From Flavobacterium psychrotrophum (lineage in GTDB: Bacteria > Bacteroidota > Bacteroidia > Flavobacteriales > Flavobacteriaceae), in assembly GCF_003403075.1 (NCBI RefSeq), contig NZ_CP031557.1, forward strand, positions 434,001-498,000: a stretch of DNA of 64,000 nucleotides, read 5' to 3'. A program made the translations under genes and the position numbers. Of this stretch, positions 1-8,968 are shown one piece after another; position 1 is the first letter of the stretch; each line of letters starts with the position of its first letter. The notes under the pieces were generated by a model, which did not search any database, was not told the origin of the DNA, and worked only from the letters and a program-made list of their open reading frames with translations.

Positions 1-131
1 CCGATATGCGCGCTAGCCTTTTGTGCATAGTGCTCAAGTTCATGGTTTGCCTTTTGCAGTGTCTCCAGTTTTAATTGAAGCTTTGCAAGTTTACTTTCCA
101 GAGATTCAACTATTTCGGATAATCCGCCCAT
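1..131 (-). CDS. Coiled-coil protein, 5' part (ZapB-like position)
   Basis: Only the first 43 codons lie in the window and the gene runs off the left edge. The start ATG is at 129-131. The visible peptide begins MGGLSEIVESLESKLAKLQ and has regular heptads of Leu/Ile/Val with Glu and Lys, so it looks like a short coiled coil. In flavobacteria a short coiled-coil gene often sits between an M23 peptidase gene and zapA, and the divergent M23 gene here fits that. A role beside ZapA in cell division is inferred from context only; no enzyme motif is visible. Confidence 0.6.
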   Translation of the reverse strand, partial: MGGLSEIVESLESKLAKLQLKLETLQKANHELEHYAQKASAHI

Positions 132-159
132 GCCGGTTGTTTTTCATTACATGATTTCA

Positions 160-189
160 CAAAGTTAATATTACTTTAATTACAAACAA
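160..189 (-). promoter_or_regulatory. Promoter of the coiled-coil gene
   Basis: Read on the minus strand, TAACTTTG (160-167) matches the Bacteroidota -7 consensus TAnnTTTG. A TTG at 187-189 lies 19 bases upstream, the preferred spacing for the -33 element. The start codon follows about 30 bases downstream. Confidence 0.5.
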
Positions 190-307
190 TAGGTTTAAGA
201 AAAAATGTGATTTTTTTTGAAAAAGCAGCACTATTTTTCACTATTGGCAATTATAAGATTAAGCTAATGTGCCTTGTTTTTTTAGCTGATTTTTATATTT
301 TAGCCCT

Positions 308-2005
308 ATGAGATTTTACTATATACTACTTCTTTTATCGCTAAGCGTTTCAGGGCAAACACAGTATCCCCAGGATTACTTTCGTTCACCTATGGATTTG
401 CCTGTGCATCCGTCCGGTACGTTTGGAGAATTGCGCACCAACCATTTCCATGCCGGGCTTGATTACCGTACCAACCAAAAAACAGGCTATCCGGTATATG
501 CAGCTGCTTCAGGCTATGTTTCACGCATTAAAGTCTCATCTTACGGCTACGGAACAGCCCTTTATATCGACCATCCTAACGGATATACCACTCTTTACGG
601 GCACCTTTTAAAGTATGGGCCTAAGATAGAGGAGTATGTGCGCAAAAAACAATACGAGAAAAAATCATTTGAAATAGAAATTTTCCCAAAACCGGGAGAG
701 ATTACAGTAACCCAGGGAGAGATTGTAGCATTTTCCGGTAACAGCGGAGGGTCGGGCGGGCCTCACCTGCACTTTGAATACCGCGATACCAAGACGGAAA
801 TGATCATCAATCCATTACTTTTTGGGCTTGACAAAAAAATGAAAGATCCTAAGCCGCCTACAATCTATAGTATACTTGTATATCCGCTGGGCGATAATGG
901 AGTGGTAGATGGCTCTAAGGTGCCAATGCTTATAAATATCCACCCACAAAAAGACGGTAGCTACCTGGCCGACAAGATTTCTGCCAAAGGGAAAATAGGT
1001 TTCGCGGTAAATGCTACAGATAAATCTACGGGAAGTTCAGGTAATAATGGTATTTATAAGGCAGAGCTACTTTTTAACGGGGCACCAAACTTTAGCTGCG
1101 AGTTTAACACCTTTGCTTTTGACGAGTCGCGTTATGTAAATAATTATATCGATTATGAGCGCTATTACAATACAGGCCAGCGCTACCAGAAGCTTTTTAT
1201 TCAAACGCCTTATCCGCTTACGTTACTAAAACACAACCAGCGCGACGGCCAGTTTGAAGTAGTGCCGGGCGATACCCAAAACTACCGCATTGAGGTTAGC
1301 GACTACCACGGCAACAAGACGTTTGTAAACGGTAGTATACAATACAGCGATGCCCCGGGTACAGTTATGGTTCCAAAACACGTTACGCCTTATTTAGTAA
1401 AATCTGCCAACGACAATAATTATACTAAAGGTGGCGTTTCAGTATTCGTGCCCGCGCACGCTTTTTATGAAGATTTTTATATGGATTTTGACGTAAAAGA
1501 TTCTGTGCTTTACCTGCATCACCCTACGGTGCCGGTACATTCGTATGTACAGGTATCTTTTGATGTAAGCCATCTAAGCAAAGATGAACTTGCAAAAACC
1601 TTTATAGCGGGCTATGCCGGTAAACGTTTTAGCTACAATTCCAGTTTTATGGATGATGGCCGCCTTACCGCCAAAGTAAAAACACTTGGCAATTTTAAGC
1701 TGGCTAAAGACACCAATCCTCCAAAAATATTTGGCGCCACTTTTAAGGAAGGGGAGTGGCTTACTAAGGCAGATACCATTGGCATGAAGATAAGCGACGA
1801 CCTTTCGGGCATTGCTACCTACGATACCTTTATAAACGGCAAGTGGGCGCTGATGCACTATGATTATAAAACGCGTACCATATTCCACAATTTTAGCGAT
1901 GGTGTAGTAGATGAAGGCCGCAACGAATTAAAAGTTGTGGTTACCGATAATGTTGGAAATTCTACTACCTTTGAAACTCATTTTTTCAGAACACAAAAAG
2001 ACTAA
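308..2005 (+). CDS. M23 family metallopeptidase (LytM-type)
   Basis: Predicted exported peptidoglycan endopeptidase of 565 residues. Residues 1-17 form a signal peptide. The LytM zinc site is complete: H48xxxD52 in an NHFHAGLDYR stretch and H153-L-H155 in GPHLHFEYR, inside the usual G-rich context. After the peptidase domain (about 25-175) comes a long C-terminal part of some 390 residues that looks beta-rich and Ig-like, which is common in Bacteroidota homologues. It is divergent from the coiled-coil gene, and its stop is 5 bases before the next gene's TTG start, so the two are probably co-transcribed. A weak promoter (TTG 274-276, TATATTTT 294-301) lies just before the start. Confidence 0.9.
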   Translation: MRFYYILLLLSLSVSGQTQYPQDYFRSPMDLPVHPSGTFGELRTNHFHAGLDYRTNQKTGYPVYAAASGYVSRIKVSSYGYGTALYIDHPNGYTTLYGHLLKYGPKIEEYVRKKQYEKKSFEIEIFPKPGEITVTQGEIVAFSGNSGGSGGPHLHFEYRDTKTEMIINPLLFGLDKKMKDPKPPTIYSILVYPLGDNGVVDGSKVPMLINIHPQKDGSYLADKISAKGKIGFAVNATDKSTGSSGNNGIYKAELLFNGAPNFSCEFNTFAFDESRYVNNYIDYERYYNTGQRYQKLFIQTPYPLTLLKHNQRDGQFEVVPGDTQNYRIEVSDYHGNKTFVNGSIQYSDAPGTVMVPKHVTPYLVKSANDNNYTKGGVSVFVPAHAFYEDFYMDFDVKDSVLYLHHPTVPVHSYVQVSFDVSHLSKDELAKTFIAGYAGKRFSYNSSFMDDGRLTAKVKTLGNFKLAKDTNPPKIFGATFKEGEWLTKADTIGMKISDDLSGIATYDTFINGKWALMHYDYKTRTIFHNFSDGVVDEGRNELKVVVTDNVGNSTTFETHFFRTQKD

Positions 2006-2010
2006 CCCTG

Positions 2011-4506
2011 TTGAAAACGATAAATAAGCTTATAACGCTCACAATATTGCTGTTTTTCTGTACGGCATTTGCCCAAAAACCACCCATGATATACGGTATT
2101 GCCCTCGATGAGAGCGACCAGCCTTTAGAAAGTGTAAAGGTGTATTATGACGATATAACCGGGCATCATGAAACGTTTAGCGACCGTACCGGTTTTTATA
2201 AACTGGAAATTCCGGTAGAGCGTAAGGTGGTGGTCTGGTTTTCGCACAAAAGCTTTAGGGGAGAACTCTTTGTAGAGATGGAACACATGAAGCCGGGGGT
2301 AAGTTCTGAATTCAACTTTAAGGCAGGTACCCAGATGGTAACCCTCGAAATTGATAATTTTGACCATAAAGCGGTACAGGCAATTACCGTTATAGAGCCG
2401 GAAGTTATTCGTAATATACCGGGGCTTAATCAGGGGGTTGAAAATATAATAAAATTAATGGGAGGTGCCAGTGGCAGTAACGATCTTAGTACACAGTATT
2501 CTGTACGCGGGGGTAATTATGATGAAAACCTGGTGTATGTAAATGATGTAGAGATCTACCGCCCGTTCCTTGTGCGTTCTGGCCAGCAGGAGGGCTTAAG
2601 TTTTACAAATACAGCCATGGTGCAGAATGTAGACTTTTCTGCAGGTGGTTTCCAGTCAAAATATGGCGATAAAATGTCTTCGGTTTTAGATGTTACGTAT
2701 AGGAAGCCTACAGGTTTTGGCGCGCAGCTTGAGGCCAGTTTTCTTGGCGGAAGCTTAACTCTTGAAGGTGTTTCTAAAGATAAAAAATGGAGTGCCATTG
2801 TAGGCGGGCGTTACCGTAACAACAGCCTTTTAGTAAACAGCCAGCAGACAGAGAGCAACTACAAGCCAACTTTTGCCGATGTGCAGAGTATAGTAAACTA
2901 TAAGCCGAATGATAAATGGTCATTCAATTTCATTGGCAACATTGCCCAGAATAATTATAATTACCAGCCTTATTTCCGCCAGACCAATTTTGGTACCGTG
3001 TCAGAGCCTATTGCATTGCAAATAGTATATGACGGGCAGGAAAAAGACCGCTACCGTACCTTTTTCGGGGCGCTTACCGCAGATTATAACATATCTGAAA
3101 ATTCTAAGATAAAAATTATTGGGTCCGCTTATCATACACAGGAGCAGGAATATTTTGATATCCTTGCGCAGTATGCCCTGGGCGATGTAGACAGTAACAT
3201 AGGTAGCGACACCTTTGGTGATATAAAGTTTGCCCGTGCCGTAGGTTCACAGCTTAATCATGCCCGTAACGACCTTGATGCGCTAATAACAAATGCAGAA
3301 GTTAAAGGCACACATGATATAGGGTCTAACCGTATAGAGTGGGGCGCTAAATATACCCGCGAAGACTTTCGCGACCGCCTTGTAGAGTGGGAGGTAATTG
3401 ATTCGGCCGGATTCTCTATCCGCCCTCCGGTGGTAGATTATGTACCAAACGACCAACCTTATAATCCATATACAGGAGCGTTGGTGCCGTACCAAAATGT
3501 ACGTGCTACTAATTTTGTGGTTATTAATCGCCTTTCGGGCTATGCGCAATGGAGCAGAAGGGCAATGCTGGGCAATAGTAAGTTATTTATGAATGCCGGT
3601 GCGCGTGTGCAGCAATGGCAGGTAGATGGCGCAAGCGAGCCGGGTAAAAGCCAGGTTGTGGTAAGCCCGCGTGGGCAACTGGCCTTAAAGCCAAACTGGA
3701 AAATGGATATGTTATTCCGTTTATCCGGAGGTGTATATAGCCAGCCGCCATTTTATCGTGAGCTCCGCGACTCTCTTGGGCAGGTGCGCCCTAATGTAAA
3801 AGCGCAAAATTCGTATCATATAGTAGCAGGTAACGACTTTAGCTTTAAATGGAAAGGACGTCCGTTTAAACTGGTTACTGAGGCCTACTATAAAAAGATG
3901 GATAACATTAATACCTATACCTTAGAAAACGTACGTATTCGTTACCGTGCCAACAACGATGCTGTAGCATATGCTTATGGTATGGATGTGCGTATGAATG
4001 GCCAGTTTGTGCCAGGAACAGAATCCTGGGTAACGCTGGGTTACATGAAAACCGAAGAAAATTACCAGGGTAAAGGTTACATTGCCCGCCCTACAGACCA
4101 GAGGTTGAAGTTTGCCGTATTGTTTCAGGATTATGTGCCTAACATTCCTAATATGCGAGTATACCTTAATATGGTATATAATACCGGGCTGCCGGGTGGT
4201 TCGCCATCGTATGCAGATTCGTATAAGTACCAAACACGTCTTAACGATTACCGCCGCGCCGATGCCGGTTTTGCTTATGTATTTGTAGACCGCAACGACA
4301 GTAAACTTAATAAAGACCTTAAACAGGACAGTTGGAAAGCTCCGTTTAAAGAGCTTACGCTGGGGCTTGAAATATTCAACCTCTTTAATAACCAGAATGC
4401 AATAACCAATACATGGGTGCGCGATGTGTATACCAAGAGTTCTTATGGTATTCCTAATTTCCTTACAAGCCGCGTATTTAGCGTTAAGCTTACCGCGAAA
4501 ATATAA
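2011..4506 (+). CDS. TonB-dependent outer membrane receptor
   Basis: An 831-residue outer membrane receptor. Residues 1-22 are a signal peptide, about 28-110 a carboxypeptidase-regulatory-like beta sandwich typical of Bacteroidota receptors, about 125-235 the plug, and the rest a 22-strand-type barrel ending in alternating aromatic strands (RVFSVKLTAKI). The substrate cannot be read from sequence; there is no SusD partner, so a classical glycan-uptake pair is unlikely. The start is TTG, 5 bases after the M23 stop; it is chosen because it places the Lys-rich signal peptide at the N-terminus and no ATG is available there. Energy would come from a Ton complex such as the one encoded at 5722-8719. 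Confidence 0.9.
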   Translation: MKTINKLITLTILLFFCTAFAQKPPMIYGIALDESDQPLESVKVYYDDITGHHETFSDRTGFYKLEIPVERKVVVWFSHKSFRGELFVEMEHMKPGVSSEFNFKAGTQMVTLEIDNFDHKAVQAITVIEPEVIRNIPGLNQGVENIIKLMGGASGSNDLSTQYSVRGGNYDENLVYVNDVEIYRPFLVRSGQQEGLSFTNTAMVQNVDFSAGGFQSKYGDKMSSVLDVTYRKPTGFGAQLEASFLGGSLTLEGVSKDKKWSAIVGGRYRNNSLLVNSQQTESNYKPTFADVQSIVNYKPNDKWSFNFIGNIAQNNYNYQPYFRQTNFGTVSEPIALQIVYDGQEKDRYRTFFGALTADYNISENSKIKIIGSAYHTQEQEYFDILAQYALGDVDSNIGSDTFGDIKFARAVGSQLNHARNDLDALITNAEVKGTHDIGSNRIEWGAKYTREDFRDRLVEWEVIDSAGFSIRPPVVDYVPNDQPYNPYTGALVPYQNVRATNFVVINRLSGYAQWSRRAMLGNSKLFMNAGARVQQWQVDGASEPGKSQVVVSPRGQLALKPNWKMDMLFRLSGGVYSQPPFYRELRDSLGQVRPNVKAQNSYHIVAGNDFSFKWKGRPFKLVTEAYYKKMDNINTYTLENVRIRYRANNDAVAYAYGMDVRMNGQFVPGTESWVTLGYMKTEENYQGKGYIARPTDQRLKFAVLFQDYVPNIPNMRVYLNMVYNTGLPGGSPSYADSYKYQTRLNDYRRADAGFAYVFVDRNDSKLNKDLKQDSWKAPFKELTLGLEIFNLFNNQNAITNTWVRDVYTKSSYGIPNFLTSRVFSVKLTAKI

Positions 4507-4549
4507 TTTGTAATAACTTTTTCCTATTTTTGGTATACATACCCCGTAT

Positions 4550-5284
4550 ATGAAACTACATTCACTACTCGCCTGTACACTTGCGGCAACCCTTATGGTA
4601 AGCTGTAAAGAAGACAAGCCAAAGCCAAAGGTTATTTACAATAAAGAGAAGCAGGCTGCTGCACCTAAAAAAATAGATTCTACCCAGATAAAGGTGGCAG
4701 ATTTGCCTATACACCTTGAGGGTACAAAATACCTGATACACCCGGTGGGCGACATACGCATTTATGATGACAGTAAAAGTAGTTATGGCAGTAGCCGTAC
4801 TAACAGTTCTGTAAGCTATGCAATATCAAACTACAATCGTTTTGAAATTACGGGCTATTTTGAGAATATAAAATTTCAGCACGTAGACTCTACTGCATTG
4901 CGCCCGCTGACAGATAAAAAGCTACAGATACAAACGGTTACCTATCTTAATACAATAGCAGAAAAGACAAAAAAGCAAATATTGGTGTATGCGCTGGTAG
5001 ATAGTGATACTAACCAGGATGGCAGGGTAGATGCTAACGATATAAAATCGTTATATGTAAGTGATATAAGTGGAGCGGGTTTCAAAAAGCTGTCAGGAGA
5101 TGTGCAGGAATTGGTAGACTGGAGTGTTATTGATGCGCAAAACCGTATTTACTTCCGTACACTGGAGGATATCAATAAAAACGGTGCCTTTGATAAGGAT
5201 GATGTGGTGCACTACCACTATGCAGATTTATTGTCTCCGGAGTGGGAAGTTAAGGACTATGCTCCTGTAGATGTTTCTCAATAA
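4550..5284 (+). CDS. Lipoprotein with two EF-hand-like loops
   Basis: A 244-residue predicted lipoprotein: the signal peptide ends in the lipobox LMVSC with Cys19, followed by a Lys/Glu-rich linker. Residues about 151-162 read DSDTNQDGRVDAND and about 207-218 DINKNGAFDKDD. Both match the Asp-x-Asn-x-Asp/Asn-Gly calcium loop of EF hands and dockerins. No enzyme family is recognised. It lies 43 bases after the receptor gene, with TATTTTTG (4525-4532) in the gap, so it may have its own promoter. Acid residues after Cys19 (KEDK) could act as a surface-export signal as described for Bacteroidota lipoproteins, but this is inference. Confidence 0.65.
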   Translation: MKLHSLLACTLAATLMVSCKEDKPKPKVIYNKEKQAAAPKKIDSTQIKVADLPIHLEGTKYLIHPVGDIRIYDDSKSSYGSSRTNSSVSYAISNYNRFEITGYFENIKFQHVDSTALRPLTDKKLQIQTVTYLNTIAEKTKKQILVYALVDSDTNQDGRVDANDIKSLYVSDISGAGFKKLSGDVQELVDWSVIDAQNRIYFRTLEDINKNGAFDKDDVVHYHYADLLSPEWEVKDYAPVDVSQ

Positions 5285-5721
5285 AGCAATAAATCTAAAA
5301 AATAGTTTTTCTGTAATAAATTTGGTGTTTTAAAGTAGGTTTAAGCTTACAGGAAGTGCCTGTTTTTACACTCTTATGGTCATGGTTACAACTAAAAAAG
5401 TGCTAATTTTACTAAATCGTAGTAGTAGCACAATAAAATATTCAGAATTGTGTTATTTATAGGCAATCTGTATTAATTCAAATAATTTAATAATGGATAA
5501 TGGGGAATGTTTGGTAAAAAATGATTTTGCTTAAAGAAAACCCTTCAAAAAATGGGGTGAGGCTAAGAAATGGAACAATAAATTAATGTTAAGAATGGAT
5601 AAAAGAAATTAAATTGTTTTTTTTTACCACCTAATAATATAAATTTGCCAATCTTATGCAAAAAGAAATTTAACAAATAAGAACTATTATTAAAAAATCA
5701 GAAAACTAAATTTTTAAAAAA
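5285..5721 (+). promoter_or_regulatory. AT-rich gap with the Ton operon promoter
   Basis: A 437-base AT-rich gap without a credible gene. Near its end, TAAATTTG (5640-5647) matches the -7 consensus, with ATTG at 5613-5616 and a 23-base spacer as the likely -33 element. This would start the exbB message with a leader of about 65 bases. Nothing else recognisable is present; no terminator hairpin for the upstream lipoprotein gene was seen. Confidence 0.55.
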
Positions 5722-6555
5722 ATGGCAAACGCATCTGTTCAGAAAGTTGAAAAAAAGGAAGGTTCTAAGGGGTCTAATATATTTGCAGGACTTGCAATAG
5801 TTATATGTCTTTTAGTAGGTTTTGGTGTATGGAAATTTATCATGGGAGACCCTGGTAACTTTGAAGGTGGAACTACAGAAGGTCACCCTCTAGGATTTTT
5901 AGGTACAGTTTATAAAGGTGGTGTAATTGTTGCCGTACTTCTTGGCCTTTTATTAATGGCTCTTGTATTCTCTATTGAGAGGTTTATTGTAATCTCTAAA
6001 GCTGCCGGTAAAGGTAACATCGAAACGTTTGTTGCTAAAGTACAGGCTCAGATTAAAAATGCAAACATTAACGAGGCTATGGCTGAGTGCGATAAGCAAC
6101 AAGGTACTGTTGCAAACGTGGTAAAAGCAGGTCTTCTTAAATATGAAGAAGTAAAACGCGAAGGTTTTGACAGCGAAAGGGCTGAGGCTGCTATCCAGCA
6201 AGAGCTTGAAGAGGCTACGTCTCTTGAAATGCCAATGCTTGAGAAAAACCTTGTAATCCTTTCTACACTTGTATCTATTGGTACACTTGTTGGTCTTCTT
6301 GGTACAGTATCTGGTATGATCAAGGCGTTCTCTGCGATGGGTGCCGGTTCTACTCCAGACTCTGCTCAGCTTGCAGTAGGTATCTCTGAAGCACTTATTA
6401 ACACAGCTACTGGTATTGGTACTTCTACTGTGTCGATCATTGCTTACAACCTTTTCACAACTAAAATTGACAAACTTACTTACTCTATTGATGAGGCAGG
6501 TTTCACGATCACTCAAACTTACAGAAGGTTTAGGGCTCGTGCTAACAACGCATAA
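5722..6555 (+). CDS. exbB: MotA/TolQ/ExbB proton channel family protein
   Basis: A 277-residue inner membrane subunit of the Ton motor, which uses proton flow to energise outer membrane receptors. An N-terminal membrane segment lies at about residues 18-40, another at about 68-90, and the pair typical of the MotA/ExbB domain at about 175-240, with the conserved Gly-rich stretch LVGLLGTVSGMI. The longer N-terminus with an extra segment is usual in Bacteroidota. It is the first gene of the operon, followed by two exbD genes and tonB. The 95-base gap before the next gene holds no clear terminator. Confidence 0.92.
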   Translation: MANASVQKVEKKEGSKGSNIFAGLAIVICLLVGFGVWKFIMGDPGNFEGGTTEGHPLGFLGTVYKGGVIVAVLLGLLLMALVFSIERFIVISKAAGKGNIETFVAKVQAQIKNANINEAMAECDKQQGTVANVVKAGLLKYEEVKREGFDSERAEAAIQQELEEATSLEMPMLEKNLVILSTLVSIGTLVGLLGTVSGMIKAFSAMGAGSTPDSAQLAVGISEALINTATGIGTSTVSIIAYNLFTTKIDKLTYSIDEAGFTITQTYRRFRARANNA

Positions 6556-6650
6556 TTAATACCGGGAGTTAAAAGTTTTAAATAATAAGGCAGGAAAGCG
6601 TATCTTTATGGATGCGCTTTCTGTAAGCCGGTCAGAAAATAAAAATAATA

Positions 6651-7298
6651 ATGGCTAAAGTTAAAATACACAGGAAGAGTACAAGGATAGACATGACCGC
6701 AATGTGCGACGTGGCGTTCCTGCTGCTTTCGTTCTTTGTTATGACTGCCACTGCTAAACAGCCGGAACCAAAGCCGGTTGACCCGCCAGCATCTACAGTA
6801 CTGTCTAAGCTTCCTGAGGAAGGTGTGGCTGTAATTACGATAGGTGAGAAGCAGGTTTTCTTTACAATACCAAGGTCTGCCCGTAAAGGTACCATAGAGC
6901 GTATTGCCAAAGAAAAAGGTTTGACATTTACACCAAGTGAAATAAATGCTTTTGTAGGTATGGATGGTTTTGGTGTGCCGCTTAACCAGCTTAAAGGTTT
7001 GTTAAATAAAACACCAGCACAAAGAAATATTCCGGGCCTTCAAAAAGGTATTCCTTATGATAGTATCAACGACCAGCTAAGCGACTGGGTTAAGCAGGCA
7101 AGGGAAGCTGAAAAAGCAGTTCTTGACGAGCGTATAGCAAGTGGCGAGCAGGATGTTGTTTATAAGGATATGGATGTTGCCATTAAAGGTGATGCCAAAG
7201 AAGATTATACCACTGTAAAGAGGGTGATTGATATCCTGCAGAAACAAAACAAGAACAGGTTCTTTTTAGTAACAGGATTACGTAACGAAGATTTTTAA
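6651..7298 (+). CDS. exbD: ExbD/TolR family biopolymer transport protein
   Basis: A 215-residue ExbD with one N-terminal membrane segment (about 15-37) containing the functional acidic residue in RIDMTAMCDVAFLLLSFF, then a periplasmic domain. In ExbD/TolR the Asp in this helix takes part in proton transfer. It is longer than the E. coli protein (about 140 residues) because of an insertion in the periplasmic part. Bacteroidota Ton operons often carry two different ExbD proteins and this is the first of them; the next one begins 21 bases after its stop. Confidence 0.9.
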   Translation: MAKVKIHRKSTRIDMTAMCDVAFLLLSFFVMTATAKQPEPKPVDPPASTVLSKLPEEGVAVITIGEKQVFFTIPRSARKGTIERIAKEKGLTFTPSEINAFVGMDGFGVPLNQLKGLLNKTPAQRNIPGLQKGIPYDSINDQLSDWVKQAREAEKAVLDERIASGEQDVVYKDMDVAIKGDAKEDYTTVKRVIDILQKQNKNRFFLVTGLRNEDF

Positions 7299-7319
7299 TA
7301 TTATAAAGAGTAATATAAA

Positions 7320-7868
7320 ATGGCAGAATTAAATACCGGCGGTGGCGGTGGCGACGGCAAAAAGGTAAGAAGTAAAAAAAGTAACCCCGGGGTAGACCTT
7401 ACCGCGATGGTAGATTTGGCTTTCCTTCTTATTACCTTCTTCATGCTTACCACTACGCTGTCAAAACCACAGTCGATGCCTTTGGCTATGCCGGATAAAA
7501 CTGAAGATCCAACAAGTAAAAATACGCCAATCCCTGAAAAGAGGATGATGACCATACTTATTGGTAAAGATAACAGGCTTTTATGGTATATGGGGAAATT
7601 TGAAACTCCAATCATACCGCCAACAGAGGCTGGTTATGGTAAAAATAGCATCAGGAAAGATATTCTTAAGAATACCGCATTTGCAAAGCAAAATGCGGAT
7701 AAGCCTGATGAGGGCCTTATTGTAAACATCAAGGCAAGCGATGCAGCTAACTACAAAAACCTTGTAGATATCCTGGACGAGATGGCAATCAACAAAGTGC
7801 AGTTATATGCTATAGGTGATATTACACCGGCGGAGATTGACCTGTTGAAGAAAACGGATTTATATTAA
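7320..7868 (+). CDS. exbD: ExbD/TolR family protein, second copy
   Basis: A 182-residue second ExbD. A Gly-rich, Lys-rich N-terminus (TGGGGGDGKKVRSKKSNPG) precedes a single membrane helix that carries the key Asp in VDLTAMVDLAFLLITFFM, followed by a periplasmic domain. It differs clearly from the upstream ExbD outside this helix, so the two are old paralogues rather than a recent copy. Having two would allow a mixed ExbD dimer inside the ExbB pore; that is inference. It lies 32 bases before tonB. Confidence 0.9.
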   Translation: MAELNTGGGGGDGKKVRSKKSNPGVDLTAMVDLAFLLITFFMLTTTLSKPQSMPLAMPDKTEDPTSKNTPIPEKRMMTILIGKDNRLLWYMGKFETPIIPPTEAGYGKNSIRKDILKNTAFAKQNADKPDEGLIVNIKASDAANYKNLVDILDEMAINKVQLYAIGDITPAEIDLLKKTDLY

Positions 7869-7900
7869 GCTTTGGCGTTTAACCAAAATATAAGTAAATT

Positions 7901-8719
7901 ATGTCAAAACTAGATATATTTAATAAACAGTGGATTGACCTTGTTTTTGAAGGACGTAACAAAAATTACGGTGCTTACAAGCTAAGGTCAGAAAATCCTA
8001 AAACAACTGTAGTAGCCCTTATACTGGGTTCTGTGTTTTTCGCTGCTGCCATAGGCGCACCGGTTATCATTAGCAAATTGCCTAAAGATGAAACGGCTAA
8101 GCAGGAAGAAGAACAAATTATTGAAGTAATGGATATACCGGAACCACCGGTTGAGATATTACCACCACCACCACCACCGGTTGAAGCTTATCAGGCTCCA
8201 AAATCGATAGTGGAAGAGGTTAAATTTAAGCCTCTTGAGGCGGCTAAGAAGGAAGATGTTCCTGAAGATCCGCCTAAGCAAGAGCAGTTTAAAGATGCTG
8301 ACCCAAGTTCTCGTAACGCAGAGGCCAGTCCTACAGGTGATATCAACATTGGTAAGCCTTCAGGAGATCTTGATAAAGGTGTAGAAGTGCCGGATAACCA
8401 AGTCTATAACTCAGCAGGTCTTCAGGTGCAGCCTGAATTCCCGGGTGGTATAGCAGCTTTCCTTGGTTACGTTCAGAAAAACTTCAGGATTCCTGAAGTA
8501 GACCAGGACATGACCGCAAGGATCTACGTATCATTCGTAGTTGAAAAAGACGGTACACTTACAGATATTAAAGTGCTTAGGGATCCGGGTTACGGACTTG
8601 GTAAAGAAGCAATGCGCGTTCTTAAATCGGTTAAGACCAAATGGTCTCCGGGTATACAGAACGGTAAACCGGTAAGGGCTTCTTATAACCTGCCTATTAC
8701 GATTAATATTAAATCATAA
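7901..8719 (+). CDS. tonB: Energy transducer TonB
   Basis: A 272-residue TonB. A cytoplasmic stretch with an FEGRNKNYGAYKLR motif, typical of Bacteroidota TonB, is followed by one membrane helix (about 38-58), a Pro-rich spacer (seven prolines in a row near residue 89) and a C-terminal TonB domain (about 175-272, with VVEKDGTLTDIKVLRDPGYG). It carries energy from ExbB/ExbD to outer membrane receptors. The C-terminal domain is nearly repeated in the gene at 8968-9414. Confidence 0.95.
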   Translation: MSKLDIFNKQWIDLVFEGRNKNYGAYKLRSENPKTTVVALILGSVFFAAAIGAPVIISKLPKDETAKQEEEQIIEVMDIPEPPVEILPPPPPPVEAYQAPKSIVEEVKFKPLEAAKKEDVPEDPPKQEQFKDADPSSRNAEASPTGDINIGKPSGDLDKGVEVPDNQVYNSAGLQVQPEFPGGIAAFLGYVQKNFRIPEVDQDMTARIYVSFVVEKDGTLTDIKVLRDPGYGLGKEAMRVLKSVKTKWSPGIQNGKPVRASYNLPITINIKS

Positions 8720-8731
8720 TAAAATACAGCG

Positions 8732-8968
8732 ATGGCATCTTACAGACGGCAACGCTACCACTCACAGAAATCGCTCAACGGGCGATTTCTGTTTGTTTTG
8801 GGCATAGCGTTTTTTCTGATTTATGTATCTTTAGGTTACATATTGATCTTTACGGATTACTTTCCGTTAAACATTTCAGCAAATGGCAGGCTTATGTTTG
8901 GCATATTGCTTATGGTATATGGTGTTTTCAGGTTCATACGTTTATGGCAATCAAGAAACGACCGATAA
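8732..8968 (+). CDS. Small two-helix membrane protein
   Basis: A 78-residue protein with a basic N-terminus (Arg/Lys/Gln/Ser-rich, residues 1-18) and two membrane segments at about 19-40 and 52-70, ending in a charged tail. No family with known function is recognised. It is 12 bases after tonB and its TAA stop shares a base with the ATG of the next gene, so it is embedded in the Ton operon and probably translated in step with its neighbours. A role in assembling the Ton complex is possible but not shown. Confidence 0.65.
   Translation: MASYRRQRYHSQKSLNGRFLFVLGIAFFLIYVSLGYILIFTDYFPLNISANGRLMFGILLMVYGVFRFIRLWQSRNDR

Noticed and set aside
3922..4617. 231-codon frame on the minus strand
   Set aside because: It is the complement of the receptor gene's barrel region; no family likeness and odd Cys/Ile/Arg-rich composition.
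5953..6516. 187-codon frame on the minus strand over exbB
   Set aside because: Shadow of a strongly biased gene; the ExbB reading is certain.
8944..8967. Upstream ATG for the secreted TonB paralogue
   Set aside because: It would place eight basic residues before the signal peptide and overlap the previous gene by 25 bases; the TAATG start is better.
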